The notes beneath the pieces were generated by a model. It worked only from the letters and a program-made list of their open reading frames with translations, ran no database searches and had not been told where the DNA came from. From NCBI GenBank assembly GCA_948567375.1, contig OX419757.1:62682001-62746000 (forward strand): 64,000 nt of DNA, in the 5' to 3' direction. Origin of the DNA: Lunularia cruciata (lineage: Eukaryota; Streptophyta; Marchantiopsida; Lunulariales; Lunulariaceae). Positions 1 to 11,159 of the stretch are shown one piece after another; positions within the stretch are counted from its first letter, which is position 1; the number at the start of each line of letters is the position of its first letter. The translations under genes and the position numbers were made by a program.

Positions 1-75
1 GCCCCAATAGAGTTGATATCAGAAATGCCCTACTGCACCTAAGATATTTGAGCTATGCAAGTTGTCAGTCTACAA
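1..75 (+). repeat. 3' tail of the short dispersed repeat
   Basis: The first 75 bases begin with GCCCCAATAG, the end of the short dispersed repeat, and continue with a tail (AAATGCCCTACTG, then a CCTAAG and a GAGCTAT segment). The same tail follows the copy at 10216-10302. The body of this copy lies left of the window. Confidence 0.5.
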
Positions 76-189
76 AAAACATCCAAAGAAAACTGGAGCA
101 TCCAAAGAAGCATCACCTAGTGTGATTGCTCTCCTATGGATTGGACCATCCATGACACTTTATAGAGCAATAGATACACATTGTCTAAA

Positions 190-2837
190 TTATGCTACAA
201 AGTATGAGAGTGAGAGTGGTACCGCTTGGCACCTAACATGACAAGCTCTTGAGCACTCCTTGACAAATGTGTCAAACACCGTGTCCATCGCTCCATATAA
301 CTCCTGGGCTAGAGGAACAAAGAGGTGACCTTGCTGCATACTCCTATACTTGGAGACCTTGCAAACTGCTACTACACTGGCTGCCCATCCAAAGGGATGG
401 GAAATCACTCCTTTCAAAACTATATCACATGTAAGGTCCATAATTAAGACATCTGCTACTATCACCTGATCATCTCAGACCAAGTATAAGTCTGCCATAA
501 CATGTGTCATTTGCAAAGTCTGCCATGACACATGTCATACAAACGCTCCCACTAAGCCAAGTATCCACTCTCTCGTGCCATAGCAAACACTATGTCCTTA
601 ATAGCATCATGGATAGCTATCCTTTGTCTTCCAAAAGAGACTATGTCATATGGACCGCTGCTACATCTAGTGTAGAATCACACTCACAAGTGAGGAATGA
701 AGATGCAAATGGATGGACCAAACCTAGGCAAAACTTCATCGTTGTAGAGAAAATAGTTGGTGCAATTTGGAATGCCCTAATGCACGGTTGAGCTAGGATC
801 CAAGAGCATGCATCCTTGCCAGAGCAAGAACAAAGATGTGCTCTAGTAGCCTAAGGAATGGACGAGTCAACTAAGAGAGAATGTAGTGTATGTTGACACT
901 ACCGCTCCATCAAGGGAGATTGTAAACCTCTAGTCCAATCTGACAATAATGAAGCAAAAGATAGAAGGTCCTTGCATGCCCATGGGGATAGACCATCTCT
1001 TGTCTCCCACAATAACATCTAGAGAGAAAAGGATCCCTCCTCCACCTTTGTCACATAAGTCTGCAAATCGGCTTATCAACAACCACAAAATGAGAGGAAA
1101 GTAGGGGTGTCAAGAGAGCACAACTACCCAAAAATGTTATAGGTGCCATCTCCTCCATAGATAGCAAGCCAACCCCATCTGTAGATGTGATACACCTCTC
1201 TAGAAGCTCAAGGTAGGGAGGGTTACCTAAAGGGGACCATGCCTTGCACTTTGACACCTTGACTCTCAAGCCTACTGGATGTAGCTTGGTAGTCAAGTTG
1301 TCAAGGCCTACCTAGTCTGATCTATAGGGCCCATGATGAGTGTATCATCTGTCAAGGAGGGAAAACACAACATTGCATGGCCAAAGTAGTAGATAGCTCT
1401 GAAGTGAGCCATGGCAAACAAAGGTCCCCCTAAAGGATCTCCCTATCATGTACTAGCAATTAACTCCAAAATGGAGACTCCTTCCTATGAACGACCATGC
1501 TTGTAGTAAAGGAAAGCAAGAGAGCCATAACAATATTACACAAAAGGAACAAGACTTGCCAAGTTTCCACTAGCCTCCCTAAGCTCTCTAAAGATGGAAG
1601 CTTGTTAGAAGCTATTAAAAGCATTCTCAACATCCATCTGTAAGGCAACCCACTCCATATGGATATTTAGGAGTGCCCTAATGCCTAGAGATATACCCTC
1701 ACATCCTCCAAGTGTAGCTATTATAAACTTATGTGGACTAAGGTGTTGTCAAAGGTGAGAACGATGCTGAAGGACAATGGTGCAACTGACCAAACACAAA
1801 AAGATCTCTCCAATAGCAATTGGTCTAATGCCCTGTATGTCCTTCTCCATCATGAGAAGTCAACTAGCACCTAACACCTGACTAATAGACATAGGAATTC
1901 TCCTCTTGCTACTACTATAGCCACTTGAAACAACTTGGTAAAACCACTAGAAGGATAATTTGCTTGAAAACAATCTCTAAGATGCTCATATACCATCCTT
2001 CACAAGCCTCTTGAGGAAAGGTGAGGGGTAGTGCATGATGCTTATGCAAAAAGTGACCTATCAAGACATAAAGGCTGCTCATGTTGATAATCTCAGACCT
2101 CTAGTAGTAATCCCTCTCTTGCCATATGATGTAGTTGCATAGGGAAAAGAACTAGCCATAGACAAAGAGTGTAGTGCTTGTGCTGCTCTACTAAACTCTC
2201 CCACTTGATCTAGTGTCCTACACTGGCATAATCAAGTGGACTATGTGGTATCATGTGGCAAAACTTGCCTCCTAAAATGTGCAATTGTAATAGACTCCTC
2301 TTGAAGGGCCGCCCAATCTCCCGCTCAAAATCAATGAAATCTAATAGCCACCTCTTTATACCCCGCGTGTCCTGCTCTAGCATAACAAAGACACTATCAA
2401 GGGAGTAAGAGGAATAGGAACTATGCTAACTTGTCCAAGGGATCATGTGCCAAACGATCAAGGGGTATGCAAAAAGCTTGTCTAGTCTCATCATGGAGTG
2501 TATGGGATAGCCTATGGCCTAATAGACATGGACGTGGAAATCTAGTCTCAAATAACCCCAAAATGCAACCTGCTTGAGAAGCTACCTACTCCGATGACTT
2601 GGTATGTATCTTTGGAACGGAAAACAAAGGAATAGAAGAAGCGTGCATAATCCCAAGTATCACTACTGTCAATATGGTCGCTTGCTTCATGTGGAAATCC
2701 CAAGTGGTTCAAACTTAGTCCTTGTGCATCCTTCCCACATGGGTCTTTATCCATTGTGAGATAAAACATTGATGACACACCGGGCATGGTGTATCTCGAG
2801 CTGGTCTAGGTAGTCCCACATGGGGAGATGTAGCCAT
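190..2837 (-). pseudogene. Decayed LINE: C2H2 zinc finger, reverse transcriptase, restriction-like endonuclease-type tail
   Basis: This is a non-LTR retrotransposon ORF read across several frames. It starts at an ATG at 2837. A C2H2 finger (CPVC...HVGRMH) lies at about 2727-2790. RT motifs follow in order: GIRPIAIGE near 1815-1845, motif A MDVENAF near 1620-1643, GDPLGGPLFAMAH near 1400-1442 and motif C SLTDDTLIM near 1335-1365, where TDD replaces the usual ADD. Past the RT come KCKAWSP (about 1235), HDAIKDIVFAMARESG (about 575-625) and a tail with DVLIMDLT and FVPLAQELYGAMD (190-465). An N-terminal C2H2 finger and an endonuclease-like domain after the RT are the layout of the R2-like, restriction-like endonuclease class of LINEs. 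No apurinic endonuclease is seen before the RT. It has many stops and frameshifts. The clade is not assigned. Confidence 0.7.
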
Positions 2838-3426
2838 GGCTACCACAAGAAGAACAATAGTAACACATGATGTTCTTTTCCATATCTCCCCTTACTTGCA
2901 AAACCACAACTTCTCATATTTCAATTTACAAATTCAATCTCTCCAAATCATAAAAATTATAAACTGTTATAAATTTCAATTTCCATCTCAAAAATTTTCA
3001 AACTTAATTTCCATGAAACTAAATCATGAAAACCAAAAACTTAAAGGTTAAAATTCTTGACCCATCACTCTCAATGTATAATGATCACTCTAAACACTAC
3101 AAAACCTAAAAATCCCCATAAATTTATACTTAATTCTCCAAAAAATCCCCATAAATTTAGACTTAATTCTCCATAATCTTAGACATAGATAAAAAACAAC
3201 ATAAATTGAAAAGAAAATAGAACTTACTATTCACTCTATTGCTAAAGAGCACTCAGAAAATGTATATCTTTCCTCTCATATCTCTCCCTCCTTTCCCGTC
3301 TCCACACTCTGGCGACCTCCCAAACTCCACCAAGAAATTACTAAGAGAGTTACCTTTACTATGAGATTTACTCTTTCAGAAAACCTTCAATATTCAGTTA
3401 TTATGGTTGTTCTGTTCACTATCCCA
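2838..3426. other. AT-rich gene-free stretch
   Basis: This is AT-rich sequence with repeated CCCCATAAATTTA-type phrases around 3110-3160. No coding signal, RNA gene or recognisable repeat was seen. Confidence 0.4.
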
Positions 3427-3441
3427 TTTAAAGCGGTAATT

Positions 3442-3481
3442 CCCATCCTTCGTGTTCTCTACCCGATCGCCTTATTTTCTC
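3442..3481 (-). repeat. Short dispersed repeat, copy 1, between 15-bp direct repeats
   Basis: A 40-bp piece (CCCATCCTTCG...GATCGCC) is the reverse complement of one end of the dispersed repeat. It is flanked by the identical 15-mer TTTAAAGCGGTAATT at 3427-3441 and 3482-3496. Confidence 0.65.
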
Positions 3482-3496
3482 TTTAAAGCGGTAATT

Positions 3497-3715
3497 TAGG
3501 ATGCACGTTTTGGATACAATATAACTGCCGTAAAACGAGAAATTTGTCATATAGGAACGCAGCTTCAAGCTCCATTCGTTTGCAAAAGGTTTACGTTTTC
3601 CGTCAAAGCATGCCGAATTTGAAGGATCATTTTCGCACGCTTGAAAAGTAAGGTTATCTTTACTAGCATGAATGTGGTAATTTTCTTTTAATAAATCGTG
3701 ATTCGTTGGATCCAC
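3497..3715 (-). CDS. Unidentified exon-like ORF
   Basis: An open frame reads through about 73 codons, with three cysteines (QAC, ACF, KTC) and a polar, exon-like composition (e.g. LTFQACENDPSNSACF). I recognise no family. The 15-bp repeat and dispersed-repeat copy 1 interrupt its downstream end. It may be an exon of a host gene, a gene fragment or chance. Confidence 0.2.
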
Positions 3716-4190
3716 CCCACCTCAACATTTGTTTGCAATTAATTATATTGACATATTTAGTTCATCAAAACACTCTAGAGATATAAAAGAGGTCAATGAT
3801 TTTGAGAAAAGGTCTGGAAGTCTAAATAACATTTTATATTGAATAGATTTCAGATTTTTAATTTACATATGTAATGCCGATTGCAATATCTTCACTCTGA
3901 ACCATCTCGGTGAATGAAATGAATAAAAAAATTATTTCAAATTTTTATAAGCAGATCGATTACAGTACATTCTTTATGATATAAACGTCATCTTTTCACA
4001 TGAATATTTTAATATATGATTGAAGAATCCATATCTACAAGAATATAAATTCTTACCTCTTTCATACCTTCGTTGTTTTTCTATGTAGACTATTTATATT
4101 GAAAATTTTCGTTTCAGAAAACATATAATAGTTTCAAGTTTTATAGAATATAACTTTCTACCGATCTGGAGACACAGAAGTCATCTCCCA
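3716..4190. other. AT-rich gene-free stretch
   Basis: This is AT-rich sequence with no ORF over 60 codons and no repeat matching elsewhere in the window. Confidence 0.4.
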
Positions 4191-4218
4191 TATTACTATA
4201 CTAAGGAAATATAATGTC

Positions 4219-4269
4219 TTTGATGGGGTCTTCCCATCTTTCGCTTTTCCTACGCGGTCGCCTTTTTCC
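4219..4269 (-). repeat. Short dispersed repeat, copy 2, between 28-bp direct repeats
   Basis: A 51-bp piece reading TGATGGGGTCTTCCCATC ... TACGCGGTCGCC is the reverse complement of the 5' part of the repeat. It is bounded by a perfect 28-bp direct repeat (4191-4218 and 4270-4297, starting TATTACTATACTAAGG). Confidence 0.7.
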
Positions 4270-4693
4270 TATTACTATACTAAGGAAATATAATGTCATA
4301 AAGTCAGGGGAGAAACTCTCTCCATCTGGTAATCTGTTCCTGATAAATCTGACATACCTGGTGACCAAATTTTATGCTCCCCGACGGGAACATTTTCTGC
4401 GAGTTCTGCTGCCGAGAAGTTTTGTTCGGCCACCGACAGCGCATGCATGCAGAAGCCTGGCGAACGTAGAATTTCGTCCATGGGATGCAGTTTCATACTC
4501 GAAGAATAGGTTGGGTAGACGCCGTGGGAACGTACATTTCAGTGAAAGATGGCAAAGAATCTCCTCGAATGCGTAATAAAGAACTTCAACCACATGCGGG
4601 AAAGTGCTACAAAGCGCTTTACTTTTCTTGATCCTAAGACTCAGCTTATTTGTATCTCCTTCCATAACTAAGAGCATTAAGATTCCTCGCTTT

Positions 4694-4930
4694 TCAGTAA
4701 TCAGCCTGGGCATGTGTAGCACCGCCCTTTGAATGTAGGCCATGCACCATAAAGATAAGATGACGATTCGGCAGACATAGTGGACGATTTTTGTCCAATT
4801 CGTAACTGATCCGGCCTTCAAGGTGCATTGTCGACTTTGTCATGTGAGTGTAACTGTAGAACCTGAAGGAAACCCAAATCTTAGTCCTAAATTTGCTAGC
4901 AACGCTCCTTAAGATTCCGAAGACGCTCAT
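4694..4930 (-). CDS. Unidentified exon-like ORF
   Basis: This is a 78-codon frame (e.g. RTKIWVSFRFYSYTHMTKS) with no recognised domain. Overlapping frames of similar length exist on both strands at 4214-4821, so the coding claim is weak. It is listed because this part of the window is not explained by transposons. Confidence 0.15.
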   Translation of the reverse strand: MSVFGILRSVASKFRTKIWVSFRFYSYTHMTKSTMHLEGRISYELDKNRPLCLPNRHLIFMVHGLHSKGGATHAQADY

Positions 4931-5478
4931 GCGTGGATTTCAAAAAAAAGGTGTGGATTGCGAGAAGCGTTGAGTTCCTCCAGGAATTGATGTAATTGCA
5001 CGAGGAAGTATTTAGAAGTTCTTTCTTACATGAAAGACCAAGAGGCCCAAATGAATACCCGGAGGAAAGGAATACAAGTGCAACGGAAGGTACTAAAAGA
5101 TTAAGAAAAGAAAAACCAATACCCCACTAGGAGGCCAAAAAAGGCACACAGAAACCAAAGCAAAACCTGACAAGTAACAAGAACAAAGCACCACGAGGAG
5201 AAACTAACGGGTAGAAGAAGAAAACCAAGCCAAAGGGGAGTCTATAACTACACGTATCTATATCACACCGTGATATAGATATTCCAAAGGTATATTTTGG
5301 CAAAAATGAAGGGGGTTGTAGAGAGAACGGGTACCCCATTACATATGCTCATCAAGGAGACTCAAAGTTTAGGATCTCTGTCAAGTGAAGAATGCCCTCC
5401 ATTTACAATAAGAGGTATGCATGGCTGATGAGATGGACAAGCACCTCTCTTCTACAGCAAGCCCCATTTTGCTTCTCA

Positions 5479-5602
5479 AAAGAGACCATCAAACTGATGA
5501 TGAAGGTAGTCAAACATCTACATTGCTAGAGGAACAAAAGTATCATAGACAAGCCATGGGGCATAGTGATCCTCCTCCCCTAATGGCAATGATAGTTGCC
5601 GT
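5479..5602 (-). pseudogene. Second, fragmentary LINE C-terminal tail
   Basis: The minus-strand frame reads ...YDTFVPLAM, stop, MFDYLHHQFDGLF. This lines up with FVPLAQELYGAMDTVFDTF of the LINE at 190-465, the conserved end of the endonuclease-like tail. Only about 40 codons can be followed, with one in-frame TAG. It is a remnant of a related element. Confidence 0.4.
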
Positions 5603-5949
5603 TCCTACCCCTAACTGGGCGGCCAGTTCCACTTGACTTAACATTACTCCAAGTTAGCCAAAAGACTTAACACTGGTTCCTATGACTCACAACTAGGCAC
5701 AAAAGGAAACCTTTTGATGGACGGTAGCAATGTACTTCATGTGTCATGTATCACGGGTCCCCTCAAACAAACTTTAGACAATCTTTTGTCTGATTGAATG
5801 GGTTTATGAGTTAATTAATTAATGTATTTACTACTATTAATAAGTTTATTAAATATTTTTTTTCCAAGACAGACTAATTGACAAACTATCATAGAATTGA
5901 CGTTAATGAACTTGACTAGAATTAAGTAAAAGACAGTAATTAACAAACG

Positions 5950-6109
5950 GCTGGGCCTTCCGAACCCGAACCCCCCTGCTTGAGACAAGACGTCTATTGC
6001 AATACGAGCATAACATTGCCCTATAAAACGATTACCCTAAACTCCTTGTGTTATATCCTTGTCTTTGTATCCTTCTTGTTATCCTACGCGGTCCCTTTCT
6101 ATCTACTGT
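5950..6109 (-). repeat. Short dispersed repeat, copy 3, between 11-bp direct repeats
   Basis: A 160-bp insert ends in ATCCTTCTTGTTATCC TACGCGGT, which matches the repeat on the reverse strand. It is flanked by ATTAACAAACG at 5939-5949 and 6110-6120. The first 90 bases of the insert do not match other copies. Confidence 0.55.
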
Positions 6110-6472
6110 ATTAACAAACGATTATAGACTTACCGGGAATGAACTGAACCAAGTAAACGGGTATCTCCCAACTCACTCTTTGAATTCCCCCTAGTATCCA
6201 TTAAATTTTTATGATGATCCTCCAGATTTCTAAATCAGGCTAATTGGACAGCCTCTATTGCCCCGTAGGTTGTGAGGTCCCGTTGGATTATCTCATCTCT
6301 AACGCAATGTACCTAAAAGTATCCTGGCAGCTATGGCACGTGACCGTTTAAAGTCAAAAAGCTACGGCATGGAAACTCAACAAACTAGATGCAAAATTGA
6401 GCACCTAAGATTTTGAGATGCTTCAATACTCAAAGACGTCTTGTTGTAAATCCATATGCAAGATGAACATAC

Positions 6473-6593
6473 CGATACCATGGGGCTTAGCTCTTTACTC
6501 CCTTTTCCTTGTACCTGATGGGGTTTCTATCCTTGTAGAGCTTGATGGGGTCTTTCCATCCTTCTTATTATCACACGCGGTCGCTTTCTTCAC
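6473..6593 (-). repeat. Short dispersed repeat, copy 4, nearly full length, between 12-bp direct repeats
   Basis: The insert reads CGATACCATGGGGCTTAGC ... GATGGGGTCTTTCCATCC ... CACGCGGTCGC and holds both conserved ends. It is flanked by AGATGAACATAC at 6461-6472 and 6594-6605. Of the copies with flanking repeats, this one best defines the whole unit, about 115-120 bp. Confidence 0.7.
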
Positions 6594-6895
6594 AGATGAA
6601 CATACGCATGAGTTCAATCATTTCTGGATGTTAGAAATGCAAGAAAAGAAATAAAAATAGAGAGTTCTTATGCTACATCGTCTTCTCGAGATATCAGCCA
6701 CCCCTAGTCTAAACATAAGTAGATGTGAATGATGCCCCGCACACAGGCATCAGGTTACCTGTCAACACGCTGTCAAGAGTATCGACAAACCTGATCCGAA
6801 AATGGAAAGTTAAGTTCGTAAAGTCTAGTATGGCCCCTAATGCCGAACAAAGACGTAAAAAACAAACATGCGCCTTCTCAACTAGAAACGGGAGG

Positions 6896-6998
6896 AGACC
6901 GCGTATGGTAACAAAAAGGATGTAAGACCCATCAAGCCCTTCCAAGGATCAAATATAAGAAGTAAAATGGAGTTACACCCCAATAGTATCGATAAGAG
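6896..6998 (+). repeat. Short dispersed repeat, full-length copy without clear flanking repeats
   Basis: It reads GACCGCGTATGGTAACA ... GACCCATCAAGCCC ... GGAGTTACACCCCAATAG TATCG. Both conserved ends are present. Only a 6-bp CTAGAA match was found in the flanks, which is not significant. Confidence 0.5.
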
Positions 6999-7124
6999 GT
7001 AAATCATCTAGAAGCTACAGGTGCCGTTTTTAGGCTTTATAGTCATTCCCAATCAGAGTATAGTTCCTGTCGGATGCTGATGGTTGTATGAAATGTGTAT
7101 CGAATGATAGTGGTAAGGCGAACG

Positions 7125-7211
7125 GCGACTCGCGTAAGAAACGAGAACGGTGGGAAAACCCATCAAGCCGTACGAAGATAAAAACCCACGAGGTGAATGG
7201 AGCTAAGCCCC
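7125..7211 (+). repeat. Short dispersed repeat, diverged copy
   Basis: The core AACCCATCAAGCCGTACG and GGAGCTAAGCCCC identify it. Flanks share GGTAAGGC / GGTAAAGGC (7112 and about 7216), a possible imperfect duplication. Confidence 0.45.
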
Positions 7212-7475
7212 AAAAGGTAAAGGCACTTTTTAGAGTAGTTGACGATTTACTCTCGAGGACCGGTTTTCCCAACTTAAAAGTCATGTCCAGTTTCCTGCTT
7301 CCTCTTGATGTCAACGAACATATGAGGCAATAGGAGGTTTCAATTAGGCTGCTCTAGTGATTTCGTTGAATCGTTTTTGGGTTGTCTCTAAGATTTAGGC
7401 AAAATGGTTTGAAAAGTGACCTGTAATGTCTGATGGGATCTCCATTCATTCCTTGTACACTTTTATTAATTATTT

Positions 7476-9329
7476 ATGTCTAACTCTCATAGAACTCTCC
7501 AGAAGAAATTGATGAACATAGTCGTCCGATGCAAAACAGTAGATAATGTATTATTTTTCAATCAATAATTTCTTCTGATGTAATGGGTGGCATTCGCCTA
7601 CGAGAAGACCATTTAGATTTGTTCATAAATTGACATTGACAACGAATCGTCTATGGAGTGTCCCATAACCGATCCTTTAATCTGCGAATTGAAAGAGTTA
7701 ATAAATCCATCCGAACTGAAAGACATAATTCTGGATTATGTTAACTTGTTGACAGATGTAGGTAGATAAGCATTTCGGAGAAAAGGGGTTTTCTTCTATT
7801 CTTTGCCCTACAGAGAGAAAGTGATGGCGTGTAATAACAAGAAGGATGGGAAAACCATCAAACTGTACATGGAGAAGATATAGATGTAAAATGAACTAAG
7901 TCCCGAAATGACATAGGGGTAAAATGAAACTAAACCCCAATAGTATTGGTAAGAGTATTGTTTACAGAGACAGATACGGGTGCATCCGTTGCTGTCAACC
8001 TGGATGGAAAAATAATTAAAATATCAACATTTTGACGTTGAAACACGTTTTGATCGAGCGTCGGTCATCGTGATGAGGGATTCTGCTTTGTACTGATCAG
8101 GATCGTACAAAGACCCTCATGCATCGTATTGTCTCACATGAACGCAAGTATATGTTTACGACATGCCTGTCATTCACCATCATAAGATCTTCGCCATCAT
8201 AGAAATATTTGTCATTCTTATTCTGGTATCAGAATGGTAACAGAACTGCTACACGAATTTGTCAAATATTTCTTGCTTTCAAATGAAAGCCCCCATTATT
8301 CAACAGTAGAATGTCAGGTACCAGTCAATATTGGCCCGGTCCGTTGGTGCTAGACCATGATATTTTGGTGCGCTGGTGCATTTATCAAAACGGTAGTCTA
8401 CCGACGGACATGCAAGAATCGATTTAGGAGAATCAGAAGCTACGGTGGTACTTCTATCAATTTCTATTCAACAAATTCCGTAGCCTTTTCCACGAGGAAT
8501 ATATAGGATCAGATGCAATCGGTGGATTAATCGACGGACTGAAGAAACTGGAGAAAAACGGTCGGGTCGAGGCGAGGAGACCGTTTCGTTCCTCAGGTGG
8601 TGCAGTAGCTAGCAGTTTGCAGTAGAAAAGTTGACTGCTTGTTCAACTGCCTTGCCATTAATAGTGGAACTGTGGGGCAACAGCGATCACTATTCCGAAC
8701 TTTAACGCGTGTCCTTTTCAAAATTTTGAACGATATGGAGATGCAGGATCGATTTACTGTATATGTACCACATCGATACGAGCAGTACAGTTCTTTACAT
8801 TTAGCTACAATACACTTGGATATTGAAGGTAATTACCTTTGTCATAGTAAACGTGGCTGCCATGCACTCGGGTGAGGCTACTGCGCGTTTGGCCCTTAAC
8901 TAGAGCAAATTTATCTACATACGAATTCGGAAGAATGCTTTAATTTTTTACGTGGATTATAGGTGACTGTCCCACGAGTTATGGTGACGTTCTTCTAAAC
9001 CGCTAGATGTGCAACAAACTGGATGGTTTGTCGTTGCAGAAAATTGCCGGAGATTTGTTTAGTATGTTCTGTTTTCTGTAGCTCTGTGTGCTGCATGCAA
9101 CAATGATGTATTGATCAATATTGTTCAAACAGGAAATGAGATTGATTGATTCTGACATACAGTATGGTATTGAACGCTCAAGATGGACATTACAGTAGAT
9201 TTCGCTGGAAGTAATACATGTATCAAGGAGCTTTTCAGCTACTTGCAAGATGATAACTTGTGTGAAGTACATGTACGGTGGATCGAGACAAGTGCAGAAC
9301 TGTTCATTAACGGTGCTCCTAACGATTGA
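7476..9329 (+). other. Cluster of exon-like short ORFs, possible unidentified gene or gene fragment
   Basis: Five short plus-strand frames have a protein-like composition. 7476-7568 begins MSNSHRTLQKKLMNIVVRCK. 7653-7769 includes DPLICELKELINPSELK. 8428-8625 is 65 codons preceded by an acceptor-like TTTAG and includes LRWYFYQFLFNKFRSLFH. 8639-8828 includes RFTVYVPHRYEQYSSLH and ends at a donor-like GAAG/GTAATT. 9183-9329 begins MDITVDFAGSNTCIKELF. They lie in one order on one strand, separated by AT-rich, intron-like DNA. Dispersed-repeat copy 5 sits between the second and third. I recognise no protein family and cannot prove that they are joined. Alternatives are chance ORFs or a decayed element. 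Confidence 0.22.
7817..7962 (+). repeat. Short dispersed repeat, copy 5, with internal partial duplication
   Basis: The copy reads GATGGGAAAACCATCAAAC ... GTAAAATGAACTAAGTCCC, then a second GGTAAAATGAAACTAAACC and CCAATAGTATTGG, so the 3' half is present twice. Flanks share TACAGAGA (7809-7816 and 7963-7970). This is the shortest of the flanking repeats and could be chance. Confidence 0.5.
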
Positions 9330-9429
9330 CGACGTATGAAACCATGAACACGATCAAGAAGTTACAGGAATTCTCGCAGGACTATCAATGCGATCCTAGA
9401 TAATTATCTCTGGGATCGATCTCATAGAA

Positions 9430-9500
9430 CACAAGATTGGAAGACCCCATCAAGCCGTAGAAGCGAGAGACAAAAGAGGTAGAATGGGGCTAGGCTCCCA
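9430..9500 (+). repeat. Short dispersed repeat, truncated copy
   Basis: It is recognised by AAGACCCCATCAAGCCGT and TAGAATGGGGCTAGGC. The 5' GCGACCGCG end is missing and no flanking repeat was found. Confidence 0.45.
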
Positions 9501-9538
9501 TGCAATCTAGTTGTTGTACTCACAAAAGGCTTATAAGA

Positions 9539-9685
9539 GTTTTAGCTTAGGGGAATCATAGCCCATCCTACCAGTTTGGAAGAAAGGACATACATATTGA
9601 TGAGGCTGTTATGCGATTGAGTAGTAATTTTCAGTCAAGTTTTAGTCGAGGAGAATCGTAATCCATCCTACCTGTTTAAAGAAGA
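9539..9685. repeat. Two-unit tandem repeat, 100-bp period
   Basis: GTTTTAG..GGGAATC.TA.CCCATCCTACC at 9539 recurs at 9639 with a few substitutions (GTTTTAGTCGAGGAGAATCG). About 47 bases of each unit are alike. No function is apparent. Confidence 0.45.
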
Positions 9686-9699
9686 GTACCCCACCTCTT

Positions 9700-10200
9700 T
9701 TTTTCTTATCAATAGACTTAATTCGTTCCCTTATTTTCTCCATTTTTCTAGGAGTATGCTTTGATGCTATGATGAGCCCATGGATTCTTGTATGCCAAAA
9801 TGAATCTAAGCACTTGCTTCTGAGTCTGTGGGAATCTTGGTCTCTCTGACCAACGAATTTAGCAGTTTCAGCTCCTAGTATGCGGAGAGCTTAGTCTGAT
9901 CCCATTTACAATAGTATTACAAATCATAATTTCTTAATTAAAATGTGACTAAAATTTATCACTATTTCTTCATTTAATAAAGAACATCGTTTACATCAAG
10001 TTTTCCATGAGATGGATTGTGTGGTTATCACCATGGAATATGCCTCGGACATATTCTAAAGTAATTCTCAGGTATAAACTGTCTCGGCATTTGTTACTTG
10101 TTTCCATTTAATGGAAATGAAAACTCGTTTCTATTTTATGTGTTTCCATGTAGTGGAAATGAAATCTACATCGATGAGCATAATAGTGGCAAATAAACCA
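9700..10200. other. Gene-free stretch
   Basis: I see no supported gene. A short inverted-like phrase, TTTCCATTTAATGGAAA, with a near copy TTTCCATGTAGTGGAAA, occurs around 10103-10160. Confidence 0.35.
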
Positions 10201-10215
10201 AATTATAGATGAAAA

Positions 10216-10366
10216 AGGCGCCCGTGTGGAGAACACGAAGGATGGGAAGACCCCATCAAGCCGTCCAAGGGAGAGACGAGAAAGGTAAAATGGGGCTAAG
10301 CTCCAACCCACTCTATATAAGAAATATGCCCTACTGTGCCTAAGCTACCTGAGCTATACAAGTCGA
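10216..10366 (+). repeat. Short dispersed repeat with long tail
   Basis: The body reads AAGACCCCATCAAGCCGT ... TAAAATGGGGCTAAGC. It is followed by a tail (AAATATGCCCTACTGTGCC, then AGCTACCTGAGCTAT) shared with the first 75 bases of the window. This shows that the family has a longer 3' form. Confidence 0.55.
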
Positions 10367-10984
10367 TATATTCAAGCTATGCAATCTAATTATACATACT
10401 TTCAGATTCAAGCATGGATATACCTTGAGGTATCCTTCTTCTTGATGCTAGTTTGAGTAATCTGTTAAGTCCTAGGTAACTATAACAAAGAAAAACACAG
10501 GGATAGAGGACACCTTTGATACATGAGGTTGCGACAAAGAAATTTGATAGCTCTGAAATTATTAATGGTGATGGTTGATGAGCATAAGCACCATTAGCAA
10601 GCCAGATATTCCAGATGAAACCACATTCGATCACTAGTTCTTGATGTACAATCAACTCTATGTTCTCTCTGTGGATTTAACTCTAAGAACAAAAGGGAAG
10701 TACTTGTAGTCTTGGCTTTGTGTATAATGCGTAGCAATGCATATTATTGATGGATATATGTGGAAAGAAATATTTTAATGTGAAGAGATTCTTTTCTTAT
10801 GTAACTGGGTGAATTCTAACTTGCATTGATTCAATGCATAGTTTATTCACATTTTAAGTAAATATAAGAAGAAGCGTCTTCTTTTCTATGAAGTTTTTCA
10901 CTTGTTTGTGAGATAATATAACACTCCTTCGGTGATATGAGAATGAAAACTCTGTACTTATATACCTTCATTAACAGCCTATGT

Positions 10985-11110
10985 GACTAGATCTACAATT
11001 GTCTCCGACCATGCCGAGAAGAATTTGGCAAGAAGACGATCAAGGCATGGACTCTGGATCTTTTTCATACCTATGTGGCCTCTATGAATCTTGAAATAGT
11101 GAAATCTTTG
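10985..11110 (+). pseudogene. Ty1/copia RNase H remnant
   Basis: The plus frame reads STIVSDHAEKNLARRRSRHG then LWIFF. This fits the D-H-A...N..RRS..G..I.. signature around the first catalytic aspartate of copia-type RNase H. After about 30 codons the frame breaks into stops and only scattered similarity can be followed. No copia integrase or LTR was found nearby, so the call rests on this short motif. Confidence 0.35.
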
Positions 11111-11159
11111 AGTTTCAAAAACATTTCACCTGATCTCTAGTTTACTTTAGATATAGGAA

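Noticed and set aside
5220-5290. Inverted phrase around ATATCACACCGTGATAT as a terminator or regulatory hairpin
   Set aside because: It is a short palindrome in a eukaryotic spacer with no gene to which a function could be tied.
10386-10655. An 89-codon minus-strand ORF resembling a copia RNase H end
   Set aside because: Only a loose GFIWNIWL-like phrase matches. No ordered motifs could be followed, so it was not called.
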